Shown here one piece after another: positions 7,234-14,813 of a stretch of DNA of 28,344 nt. The position numbers and the translations under genes were made by a program. The stretch spans positions 1-28,344 of the forward strand of contig PFQB01000054.1 in assembly GCA_002793355.1 (NCBI GenBank). The letters run 5' to 3'. The notes beneath the pieces were generated by a model. It did no database searches. It had not been told where the DNA came from and saw nothing but the letters and a program-made list of their open reading frames with translations. Each line of letters begins with the position of its first letter. The stretch's first letter is position 1. The stretch comes from Candidatus Dojkabacteria bacterium CG_4_10_14_0_2_um_filter_Dojkabacteria_WS6_41_15. GTDB taxonomy: Bacteria > Patescibacteriota > Dojkabacteria > GCA-002793355.

Positions 7234-7621
7234 AAAGAGTCATAACAAATCCCTGCTTTTGTACCATATGGTGTATCCTGTACGATACAGACGAAAAGTA
7301 TTTACCGAGGCGGTAACCCTGAGTCTTCGTGAAATTTGTGCTGAAATCAGCACTCGGTACGACATTCACTATGTCGAGATCGGGACTGATGCAGACCATG
7401 TGCATTTCATGATACAGAGTGTACCGATGTTGAAGGTAAAAGATATCGTACAGATAACAAAGAGTCTTACCGCGAGGGAAATCTTTCGGCGACACAAGGA
7501 AGTGAAAAAATTCTTGTGGGGAGGAAGCTTCTGGAGTAGTGGATACTATGCAACTACAGTTGGACAATATGGAAACGAGAATGTGATTAGGGAGTACGTA
7601 CAAAAGCAAGGGCAACAATAG
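7217..7621 (+). CDS. tnpA: IS200/IS605-family transposase TnpA (HUH, Y1 type)
   Basis: This 134-aa transposase moves single-stranded DNA by a peel-and-paste mechanism. The HUH motif is seen in TDADHVHFMI (HVH), and the catalytic tyrosine is in the C-terminal helix VIREYVQKQ. The segments HMVYPVRYRRKVF near the N-terminus and WGGSFWSSGYYATTVG before the last helix are standard for the family. Length is normal and the gene looks intact, with every catalytic residue kept. It starts with ATG at 7217 and has no strong ribosome binding site. It lies inside an apparently split gene, and the flanking hairpins match the expected ends. Confidence 0.92.
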   Translation: MVEHIKKSHNKSLLLYHMVYPVRYRRKVFTEAVTLSLREICAEISTRYDIHYVEIGTDADHVHFMIQSVPMLKVKDIVQITKSLTAREIFRRHKEVKKFLWGGSFWSSGYYATTVGQYGNENVIREYVQKQGQQ

Positions 7622-7682
7622 GACTTAATTGAGCGAAATCAGCTCACATTCTTTGAGTATGAAATAAATTAACCGCCAGATA

Positions 7683-7703
7683 CCCCGTCAGCTTGCTGCG
7701 GGG
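7683..7703 (+). repeat. Right-end hairpin of the IS element, possible terminator
   Basis: A 9-bp stem with one bulged T (7688) and a two-base turn, followed by TTCTTCATTTTTT. It is the right-end recognition hairpin of the IS. Because of the trailing T-rich run it could also stop transcription of tnpA. Confidence 0.7.
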
Positions 7704-7714
7704 TTCTTCATTTT

Positions 7715-8080
7715 TTGTTTAGCGATGCACGGTTGATTGTAGACAATGAGCGGTATATTTTGCATTCGACCAGTTGGCGATACGAAAAGTCCAGGAAAAT
7801 TGTATTAACGTATATTGTTTATGCAGACTCGTTTAGCTTTGCCCATATGGATCCGAGTTTACTGCGAACTGATGATATTGCTGTCGCGAGCACGGTGACG
7901 CCGAAAATCCCTCAACCGCCGGTAATAACGCAAAAAGCAGTACTTTCGCATGCATTACGGCATTTGGCTTTTTTGATTGCGACGGACAAAAACCGAATTT
8001 ATACACAGGTTATTTCAGAAGAAACAAAAACTCGCTTTATGGCTTTAGACCAAGAACTAGCAGGTCGAATTTCTGGTTGA
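7715..8080 (+). pseudogene. 3' fragment of the gene split by the IS element
   Basis: The frame is open from the right end of the transposon to the stop at 8080 (about 121 residues). It has no ATG and no ribosome binding site; the only possible start is a TTG at 7715 immediately after the IS. The sequence looks like normal protein (YILHSTSWRYEKSRKIVLTY, SHALRHLAFLIATDKNRIYT) with no family I recognise. The simplest reading is that it is the C-terminal part of the gene begun at 7042. It may still be translated if initiation occurs at TTG. The IS could therefore have either inactivated the gene or created a shorter version. Confidence 0.5.
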
Positions 8081-8088
8081 AGGTGAGC

Positions 8089-8131
8089 GAAAATTTTTAA
8101 TCTAGCAATTGTTGTAATGCTAGCATCGTTG
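8089..8131 (-). repeat. Degenerate copy of the glyS 3' end (direct repeat with 11770-11812)
   Basis: These 43 bases match 11770-11812 at 36 positions without gaps, including an identical 18-base core AGCAATTGTTGTAATGCT (8104-8121). Read on the minus strand in the GlyRS frame it gives TMLALQQLLD followed by a stop, against AMQALQQLLEQNFS at the end of GlyRS. The two copies are in the same orientation and bracket the NHL gene. The core is also extended here into a small hairpin, CTAGCA/TGCTAG. Confidence 0.75.
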
Positions 8132-8173
8132 AAATCTAACGATCCCTAATGTAGGCCGAGGTTCCTAAACTGA

Positions 8174-11100
8174 TTACTTTCGTACGCGACTTCTCCTGTA
8201 AAGAATGAAGCTTAATAGGGCTCCTCCTACAATTAAGCCAATAAGGAAATATACCAAACCACTTCTGCTTTCGCGAACGGTAACAATGACTGGTTCAAGT
8301 TCAATTTCCTTTGCTGCTAACGTCGCAACTTGCACCACAATGTTTTTTTCTATTTCCTCCCCTTTATAGGCGAAAGCCAAGGTATGTTCTGCAACTTGTA
8401 CGTTTTTAAAAATTGCGACTCCCAGTATATCTGTTGTTGCTTGTTGTAGTTCAGAATGCAAGGAAACAAGAACTCCTTTAAGAGGGTTACCCTGCTCATC
8501 GATAAGTTTTACTCTGAACTCCGAAAGGAACGAATTGGTGTCTATTTGCTCTATGCGTGTAACGTACTTTGGTGATGGCATAATTGGAGTTGGAGATTCG
8601 ATGCCTGATGGTGTCGGGGGTTCGGTTACGCTAGTTTCAGGTAGCTCTACTAAAGTTGAATCTTCAGTAATGTTAGTACCTTCTGGTTTTGGGAAGTGTT
8701 CCTCTCCAATAACAAGATTAAGTGTTTTTGTAACGGATTTGTTACCTGCAGAGTCTGTAGCATAATAATCAAGACTTACACTTCCTCTCGGAAGCACGGG
8801 ATCCGAAATTATTATTGTAAATTTGCCTTTATTGTCTGCAGTTACCGTATAGTCAGTACTCCCAAGCAATGGTTTAAAATGTACGGTGCTTAATGCCTCA
8901 GCAATTCCTTTGATTTTAGGTACTTGTGAAGTAAAGTAGTAAAAGAGTCTCGTTTTATTTGGAATGCTATGTATAAATCCTATGTGAGTTATAACTACTG
9001 CTGGTGGTGCTGTAGTATCAAGTTCAATCTCTGCAGAGTAAGTAATTGATTCGTTTCCAAGCGCATCCTTGAATTTTACATAGACAGTCTTGATGCCATC
9101 TCCTGCACTAGTAAGCTCGTAAACTCGAGAAACGCCATAAGCCTCGTAGCTTGAACCTGTAAAATCGGCGTTTTCGGAGATTATTGTTTCGGCAACGGTA
9201 GATAGATTATCGGTAGCGGTAAGCGTTAGGGTCAAAGCTCGATTGTTGGTCAGTGTCATCCCCGAGTTGATAAGGAAGCTTCCAGTCGGCGCAGCTGAAT
9301 CCAACATAATGGTATCACTGTAAACTTCAGAGATATTCCCTGCCACATCTTTGAACTTAACGTAAACTGTTTTGGTTCCATCTGTGTCGGTAAGTGTGAA
9401 AACTGTACTTGAGGTATATGTTTCCCAGTTGGCACCGACAAAGGTATCACTTTCCGAAAGCATCATGTCTGATATTGCGGAAAACGAATCGGTTGCGGGT
9501 AAGGTCATAGTTATGGTTTTGCTGTTTGTTAGCGAATCGCCCCCATTAATAGTTGCACTTCCTGTTGGCGGAGTAATGTCGTAAATAATCGTATCGCTAA
9601 ACGGTACTGACTCTGTTGCATACGTATCCCTATACTTTACGTAGACAGTTTTTGTTCCTTCTCCTGCAGACAAGGTAAAGGCTTTTGTTGTTGCGTAAGC
9701 TTCCCACGAGGCGCCTGAAAACTCCGAGCTTTCTGAAATTATCATATCGATTACTGAAGAAAGCTCGTCAGTAGCTGTTGTAGCTAGGGTAACTGAACTG
9801 GTACCTGTTGATGCAATACCGGAATTAATAGTTAGACTACCTGTTGGAGCGCCCCTATCTTGAATAAATCTCTGAATTCTGGAGTTTCCGGCATCTGCGA
9901 TATTTATATTTCCATTACTGTCTACGGCTAATCCTGTTGGATACTTAAATTTACCGTCCTCAGTCCCATAACTGCCAAATTTATACTTGAACACTCCGAT
10001 GCTCGAAAACTTCTGAATGCGGTTATTGTTTTTGTCACCGACATAGATATTTTCCTCACTGTCTACAGTAATTCCACGTGGAAAATTAAACTGGCCATCT
10101 GCTGTGCCATTACTACCAAATTTAAACAGAAACACTCCGCTATTGTCAAATACTTGAACTCGATGATTCCCGAAGTCGGCAACGTATATTTTTCCACTAC
10201 TTCCTACTTCTAAATCATAGGGGTTGTTAAATTGTCCATTTCCTGTTCCACTACTGCCAAATTTAAATTGGAATACTCCACTGCTGTTGAAGACCTGTAT
10301 GCGGCGATTAAATACCTCTGCGACATAAATGTTCCCACTGCTATCTATGGCGACTCCATTTGGCCCGCTAAACTGCCCATTGCCTGCACCATTTGCACCA
10401 AACTTAAATTGGAATACTCCGCTGTTGTTGAAAACCTGTATGCGAGAATTATTTGTATCGGCGACATAAATGTTCCCACTACTATCTACAGCGATTCCGT
10501 TTGGAGCATTAAATTGGCCATTTCCCGACCCATTACTCCCGAACTTCAGTAGGAATTCGCCATTACTGTCAAACTTCTGTACGCGATTGTTAGATGTTTC
10601 AACTACATACATATTTCCGCTGCTATCTACTGCAATCCCATTGGGAGCAGAAAAGTAGCCATCGTCTTGCGCTAAATTGCTACCAAACTTTTGCAGGAAT
10701 TCTCCACTATTATTGAAGACCTGTATTCTTCGATTAGATGAATCCGCAACATGAATATTTCCGCTGCTATCTACTGCTACTCCATATGGCGAAGAAAATT
10801 GACCGTCTGCTGTTCCGTTACTACCAAATTTGAGTTCAAATACACCACTGTTAGTAAATTTTTGTATTCGATTATTCCCTTCGTCCGAGACGTAAATGTG
10901 GTTACTGTCATCAAGGGTTATTCCATTTGGTCCCCAGAACTGCCCGTCGCCCGCTCCGTCTGTACCAAATTTGAATTGGAATACTCCACTACTGTTAAAT
11001 ACCTGCACTCGCCTATTATTTGGGTCAGTAACGTACATATTCTCACTACTGTCTACAGCAATTCCCCATGGGTAGTTACCAAACTGACCATCTGCCGTTC

Positions 11101-11665
11101 CGCTTGAACCAAACTTGAATAAGAATCCACCACTACTATTAAACTTCTGTACACGTTTATTAAGAGCATCTACAACATAAATGTTTTCATTATCATCTAC
11201 AGCAACCCCGATAGGGTAACTAAATTGGCCATCTCCCGTCCCGTTTGTACCAAACTTGAACAGGAATTCACCATTGCTGTTAAATTTCTGTATGCGATGG
11301 TTATATCTATCTGTGACATAAATATTGTCACTGTTATCGACCGCTATTGCAAAAGGTGTATTAAACTGACCATCTCCTGATCCATAACTACCGAACGTTA
11401 GTTGGAACACGCCACTACTAGTAAATTTTTGTACGCGATTATTAGTATTCTCAACGACATAGATATTGCCTGTGCTATCTGTTGCCACTCCTACAGCGGT
11501 GTCAAGTTGACCATCACGGGCGTAGCCCCCTATTGTTTGAACGTGAACTGGAATGTCTGTTTCTGACCAAGCACTCACTTGAAAGGAAGAATTTCCAAAC
11601 TGCAAGCATATTGAAAAGAAAGTGATTATGTATGCCCATATGAACATTCTGAGAAATCTTTTCAT
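8174..11665 (-). CDS. Secreted, membrane-anchored NHL-repeat surface protein with Ig-like domains
   Basis: This 1163-aa protein starts with a signal peptide (about 1-32). Twelve NHL repeats of close to 47 residues follow (about 42-606), each of the form FGSxGxGDGQFxxPxGIAVDSSGNIYVADxxNxRIQxFxxxG, enough for two six-bladed propellers. Next come three Ig-like repeats of about 93 residues (PTGSxxINSG...GTKTVYVKFKD), a further Ig-like domain (about 885-990), a Pro/Thr/Glu-rich linker and a carboxypeptidase-regulatory-like beta domain (FRVKLIDEQGNPLKGVLVSL). A final membrane helix (GLVYFLIGLIVGGALLSFIL) ends in RRSRVRK. It should be displayed on the cell surface and bind protein or sugar; the partner is unknown. 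It lies between two copies of the glyS 3' end. A TATGCT hexamer is 19 nt before the ATG. Confidence 0.9.
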   Translation of the reverse strand: MKRFLRMFIWAYIITFFSICLQFGNSSFQVSAWSETDIPVHVQTIGGYARDGQLDTAVGVATDSTGNIYVVENTNNRVQKFTSSGVFQLTFGSYGSGDGQFNTPFAIAVDNSDNIYVTDRYNHRIQKFNSNGEFLFKFGTNGTGDGQFSYPIGVAVDDNENIYVVDALNKRVQKFNSSGGFLFKFGSSGTADGQFGNYPWGIAVDSSENMYVTDPNNRRVQVFNSSGVFQFKFGTDGAGDGQFWGPNGITLDDSNHIYVSDEGNNRIQKFTNSGVFELKFGSNGTADGQFSSPYGVAVDSSGNIHVADSSNRRIQVFNNSGEFLQKFGSNLAQDDGYFSAPNGIAVDSSGNMYVVETSNNRVQKFDSNGEFLLKFGSNGSGNGQFNAPNGIAVDSSGNIYVADTNNSRIQVFNNSGVFQFKFGANGAGNGQFSGPNGVAIDSSGNIYVAEVFNRRIQVFNSSGVFQFKFGSSGTGNGQFNNPYDLEVGSSGKIYVADFGNHRVQVFDNSGVFLFKFGSNGTADGQFNFPRGITVDSEENIYVGDKNNNRIQKFSSIGVFKYKFGSYGTEDGKFKYPTGLAVDSNGNINIADAGNSRIQRFIQDRGAPTGSLTINSGIASTGTSSVTLATTATDELSSVIDMIISESSEFSGASWEAYATTKAFTLSAGEGTKTVYVKYRDTYATESVPFSDTIIYDITPPTGSATINGGDSLTNSKTITMTLPATDSFSAISDMMLSESDTFVGANWETYTSSTVFTLTDTDGTKTVYVKFKDVAGNISEVYSDTIMLDSAAPTGSFLINSGMTLTNNRALTLTLTATDNLSTVAETIISENADFTGSSYEAYGVSRVYELTSAGDGIKTVYVKFKDALGNESITYSAEIELDTTAPPAVVITHIGFIHSIPNKTRLFYYFTSQVPKIKGIAEALSTVHFKPLLGSTDYTVTADNKGKFTIIISDPVLPRGSVSLDYYATDSAGNKSVTKTLNLVIGEEHFPKPEGTNITEDSTLVELPETSVTEPPTPSGIESPTPIMPSPKYVTRIEQIDTNSFLSEFRVKLIDEQGNPLKGVLVSLHSELQQATTDILGVAIFKNVQVAEHTLAFAYKGEEIEKNIVVQVATLAAKEIELEPVIVTVRESRSGLVYFLIGLIVGGALLSFILYRRSRVRK
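9850..11540 (-). repeat. Twelve tandem ~141-bp repeats coding for NHL units
   Basis: The NHL repeats are visible as tandem DNA with a period of 141 bases (47 codons). Middle units are the most alike, for example repeats 8-10 in VDSSGNIYVAD. Units 4 and 7 carry a one-residue insertion. Such arrays can gain or lose units by recombination. Confidence 0.85.
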
Positions 11666-11684
11666 TTGATAGAGCTACAAAATT

Positions 11685-11690
11685 AGCATA
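11685..11690 (-). promoter_or_regulatory. -10 hexamer TATGCT of the NHL gene
   Basis: TATGCT preceded by GGG lies 19 nt before the ATG at 11665, giving a predicted leader of about 12 nt. It is one of the few genes here without the 5-6 nt spacing. Confidence 0.35.
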
Positions 11691-11753
11691 CCCGATAGAG
11701 TTTATCAAATTTTTCTCACTGCCGCAACGACTGCAGGAACTATAGGTGTCTAT

Positions 11754-14651
11754 TTAGCTAAAAGTTAAAGAAAAATTTTGCTCAAGCAATTGTTGTAATG
11801 CTTGCATTGCTGCTACTCTCCTATTTCGTATTGCTTCTTCTTTATCAAGTACCATGATTGCCCTAAAATAGCGCTCCAGAATGTGTGCCAATGCTACTAA
11901 TTTGTGAGGAGCAATACCTTCTTTTTCGTGAGTGTCAACAAAGGTTTTTAGTTCCTGTTCTACTGGTTCTAGCGGCTTGTCGGAACCATACGTTTTGGCT
12001 TCTCCAACAATTGCCTCTTTCTGCCCAAGAATGTTTTTGACTCTCTTCAGTGTGTCAAGGATTAGCTCCTTATCTTCATCGGTTTTTGCACTGTCGGCGA
12101 GATTGTAGGCGTAGCGATACTTCTCGCCGAAGTCACGAGAACTTGAGAGCGCAACTCCTCTTGCTATCCACTGTGGAATTTGTTCCTCTTCAAGCAATTG
12201 TTGGAAGCGCTTAGCAATGAATGCGTATAGCTCAGAAGATAAATCGGACGATTCAAAATGTAGTGTCGATTTGGTGAGCAATGTGAGTAATCGGTATACA
12301 GTTTTTCGAATTTCGAAGGGATCGTGACTTCCTTCAGGTAATTTCTCGACCTGTGAAAGCGTAATTAAAGAGTCCAACTTGTCGACCAAGCTTAGCACTA
12401 TTCCCTCTTCGGTTGCTGGAAGCTTTCCTCCAGGCTCAAGTGGCAGATAGTGCTCTGCTAACAAATCGGCTACTTTTTTGTCGATACCTTCACGAATCGC
12501 ATATGTTTTTCCAATAACACCTTCTAATGAGGGAAACTCTTTTCCTAGTGAGGTCGCTTTGTCATTTTTCACCAACTTCAAGGCTCCTGTCAACTGTGGT
12601 GGAGTTTTCTTACCAAGTTCCTGATACAACGATTCTACTCGCTTTTGAATTCTCTGCTTCTTGTCGTAGTAGGTCCCAGCTTTTGGATGAAAACCTATTT
12701 GCTTTAAACCTTCCTCATACTCAGCTAGTTTCTTTTTTGAATCCTGCTCAAAATAGAAAACACCGTCATCGAGTCTCGCTCTCGCCACCTTTTGGTTACC
12801 GTATGCAATTCTTTTGTGCACTCGTCGATGATTTGCAACTACGTGATAGTAAAGTTCGCCACTCTTTTCTTGCGTCATCGGATACATTTGGTTCTTTTCC
12901 AAAATCAGCGTAATTAACTCTATAGGTAACTCAGCATATTTCTTCTCGAGTTCCAGTCCGATTGCATGTGGGTTTTCGGTAAGGAAAGAATTTTTTACCA
13001 CCATGTCATCAAACTTTCCTATCTTTACCCCTGGTTTTGCACTTTCTTTAGCGATTCTTCGGGCACGTTTTTTTTGACTGAGTATAATGCCGCTTTCTCG
13101 AACAAACTGTAGATATTGTTGCGCAGATGATATTTCCTTTTCTGCTGGAAGTTCGTAGCGTGGAAGCGGTGAACTTTTTCCTGTGCTGATATTCATCAAG
13201 GAAATTTGTAATTTTTTATCGTTATGATACGCAAGAATCCAACGTAAAGGTCGTATAAAGGCTGGAATACCCTGTTCCCATACCATCCATCTGGTTTTTG
13301 GCGCACTAGCAATAATTTGTTCAGAAATCTCTTGGAAAACTTCGGCTAATGTCTTAACAACTTCCTTCTCCGCAGCGACGAATTGTTTTCCATTTTCTTC
13401 TTTAATCTTTAACTCTTTAATCTTTAAACTTTTGCTCCTCAGGTATCCTTCTAACACTGCGGTTGGCTTTCCCTTCTCATCGTAGGCGATTTGTGTAGCC
13501 GGTCCTTTCAGTGTTTGCACTACTCTACCCTGTTTGCTGGGTTGCACGATTTTCATCACGATTCTGCGAGGTGTCATGTACAAATATGCTTTTCTGTACG
13601 TCACACCACGGTCCTTCAATTGTTGCTTGAACCAGTAATGAGTTAACAGTTCACTCCACTCAATTAGGTAGCTCACGGGCAATTCTTCGAAGCCTAATTC
13701 GACTATTGCAATGTTTTTTTGATATTTTGCCTTACTTGGGGGTACCGCCTTAAGCACTGTTGGGTGGTACTGAATTGGTGCCATCCTTCCTTTCAACGGA
13801 AAGCCAAGTACTTCGCGCTCGTCAAGATACATCGTTCCGATAGCTTTGGTAGCTTTTCCCATCATACCGAATTTTGCGACTCGATCAGAGACACTTATCA
13901 TTCCACGCGCTTCAAGTAAGTTAAACAAATGGGATACCTTTAGCAAATAATCGTAGGCCGCCCAGTAATTCTTCAGCGTTATCTGTGTCTGAACTTCAGT
14001 TTCATAGGTCGTGAAAAGGGTTTGCAAGGTTGCTGGTGTTGAGGTTTCAAAGTTGTGTTTTGCTTGCCAATACTCGTGCCGCTCAAAGATGTCAGCGTAC
14101 GTAGTGGTGTCATTCCATTTCATGTCTTTGTAGTGATCGACATCTTGAATATACATGGCAAGTCGCTCTAAACCGTACGTTATTTCCAGTGTGGGCACTT
14201 CTAATGGGATGCCTGCCATTTGTTGAAAATACGTATATTGTGCTACCTCCATACCATCACACCAGACTTCCCAACCAAGTCCCCACGCGCCAAGTGGTGT
14301 CGACTCCCAGTTGTCCTCGACAAAACGAATATCGTGCTTGCGAGGATCCAATCCCATGGTAATTAAGCTCTCGATAAAAAGCTCCTGATTGAACTTTGGT
14401 GCTGGTTTAAGAATGACTTGATATTGAAAATAATGTTGGAATCTATTGGGACTTTGGCCATATCGTCCATCGGTTGGGCGTCTACTAGGCTCTACATAGG
14501 CAACATTGTAGGGTTCTGGTCCGAGTACTCGAAAAAATGTGTGTGGATTTGCGGTTCCGGCGCCAACTTCTACTCCGTATGGTTGCCCGATTAAGCATCC
14601 TTGCTTCGCCCAAAACGTATTGAGTCCTTCGATAAGTTCTTGAAATGACAT
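11754..14651 (-). CDS. glyQS: Glycyl-tRNA synthetase, alpha and beta subunits fused in one chain
   Basis: This 965-aa enzyme charges tRNA-Gly. Residues 1 to about 290 are the class II catalytic alpha subunit, with QPYGVEVGAGTANPHTFFR (23-41) and EPSRRPTDGRYG (54-65). The beta part begins at about 315 (IAIVELGFEELP, compare VEIGTEELP of free beta subunits) and holds the HD-like and tRNA-binding regions to the end. Most bacteria with this type have two genes; fused forms are known, for example in Chlamydia. Residues 407-424 (KSLKIKELKIKEENGKQF) are encoded by an AAAG heptad tract shared with miaA, although the protein there aligns with other beta subunits without an obvious length change. The start is supported by TATACT 5 nt upstream. 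A degenerate copy of its 3' end lies at 8089-8131. Confidence 0.95.
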   Translation of the reverse strand: MSFQELIEGLNTFWAKQGCLIGQPYGVEVGAGTANPHTFFRVLGPEPYNVAYVEPSRRPTDGRYGQSPNRFQHYFQYQVILKPAPKFNQELFIESLITMGLDPRKHDIRFVEDNWESTPLGAWGLGWEVWCDGMEVAQYTYFQQMAGIPLEVPTLEITYGLERLAMYIQDVDHYKDMKWNDTTTYADIFERHEYWQAKHNFETSTPATLQTLFTTYETEVQTQITLKNYWAAYDYLLKVSHLFNLLEARGMISVSDRVAKFGMMGKATKAIGTMYLDEREVLGFPLKGRMAPIQYHPTVLKAVPPSKAKYQKNIAIVELGFEELPVSYLIEWSELLTHYWFKQQLKDRGVTYRKAYLYMTPRRIVMKIVQPSKQGRVVQTLKGPATQIAYDEKGKPTAVLEGYLRSKSLKIKELKIKEENGKQFVAAEKEVVKTLAEVFQEISEQIIASAPKTRWMVWEQGIPAFIRPLRWILAYHNDKKLQISLMNISTGKSSPLPRYELPAEKEISSAQQYLQFVRESGIILSQKKRARRIAKESAKPGVKIGKFDDMVVKNSFLTENPHAIGLELEKKYAELPIELITLILEKNQMYPMTQEKSGELYYHVVANHRRVHKRIAYGNQKVARARLDDGVFYFEQDSKKKLAEYEEGLKQIGFHPKAGTYYDKKQRIQKRVESLYQELGKKTPPQLTGALKLVKNDKATSLGKEFPSLEGVIGKTYAIREGIDKKVADLLAEHYLPLEPGGKLPATEEGIVLSLVDKLDSLITLSQVEKLPEGSHDPFEIRKTVYRLLTLLTKSTLHFESSDLSSELYAFIAKRFQQLLEEEQIPQWIARGVALSSSRDFGEKYRYAYNLADSAKTDEDKELILDTLKRVKNILGQKEAIVGEAKTYGSDKPLEPVEQELKTFVDTHEKEGIAPHKLVALAHILERYFRAIMVLDKEEAIRNRRVAAMQALQQLLEQNFSLTFS
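11770..11812 (-). repeat. 3' end of glyS, partner of direct repeat 8089-8131
   Basis: This is the functional copy that encodes the C-terminus of GlyRS (AMQALQQLLEQNFS). It shares 36 of 43 positions with the copy 3.7 kb away. Together they flank the NHL gene in direct orientation. Confidence 0.75.
13379..13434 (-). repeat. 56-nt AAAG-heptad tract within glyS, shared with miaA
   Basis: On the coding strand AAAG occurs five times with spacings 7, 7, 8, 7. The tract matches 16911-16966 in miaA at 41 of 56 positions with no gap, with the same reading frame and the same spacing series. It encodes KSLKIKELKIKEENGKQF. Confidence 0.7.
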
Positions 14652-14656
14652 GTTGG

Positions 14657-14662
14657 AGTATA
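14657..14662 (-). promoter_or_regulatory. -10 hexamer TATACT of glyQS
   Basis: On the minus strand TATACT ends 5 nt before the ATG at 14651, implying a leaderless mRNA. Confidence 0.6.
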
Positions 14663-14689
14663 GCAGAATTTTGAAGTTTTGTGCGGAGA

Positions 14690-14773
14690 CTAACTGCTAA
14701 CTACTAGCTACTAACTAATAGATACCAGTTACTAGAAATTCGCCAGAAGTTAAAAGCTAATAGTTAGTAGCTA
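14690..14773. repeat. 7-bp periodic palindromic repeat, copy 2
   Basis: Twelve heptamers keep one phase over 84 bp, and eight fit NNARYTA exactly. The arms 14702-14717 and 14761-14776 are perfect 16-bp inverted repeats, extendable to 20 bp with one mismatch. The centre of the loop (14732-14745) deviates in sequence but not in phase. It fills most of the 162-bp gap between glyQS and the O-antigen-ligase-like gene. Confidence 0.85.
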
Positions 14774-14781
14774 GTATTATA

Positions 14782-14813
14782 CTTTAACCTTTGCGCTTTA
14801 ATGCTTTGCGGCT
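14782..14813. repeat. AAAG-type repeat next to heptad copy 2
   Basis: CTTT recurs at 14782, 14789, 14796, 14804 and 14812, with spacings 7, 7, 8, 8. The pattern resembles the glyS and miaA tracts and the 5424-5451 intergenic tract. Confidence 0.55.

Larger units (their letters stand above)
7150..7712 (+). mobile_element. IS200/IS605-type element (IS200 group, tnpA only), ends approximate
   Basis: The element of about 560 bp consists of one Y1 transposase gene flanked by two subterminal hairpins. The left hairpin is CCGCAGC/GCTGCGG (7162-7168 and 7171-7177). The right one is CCCCG-CAGC/GCTG-CGGGG (7683-7703) with a single bulged T at 7688. Both contain the CAGC/GCTG core, as expected when the same transposase recognises both ends. 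No terminal inverted repeats or target duplication are seen, as is normal for this family. The exact ends cannot be read without an empty-site sequence. No tnpB is present. Confidence 0.78.

Noticed and set aside
7187..7618. 143-aa minus-strand frame opposite tnpA
   Set aside because: The plus strand has an intact transposase with all catalytic residues; the opposite frame has no recognisable domain.
9850..11540. Regular repeats suggestive of a CRISPR-like or satellite array
   Set aside because: The 141-bp repeats are in frame, encode NHL units and have no spacers.
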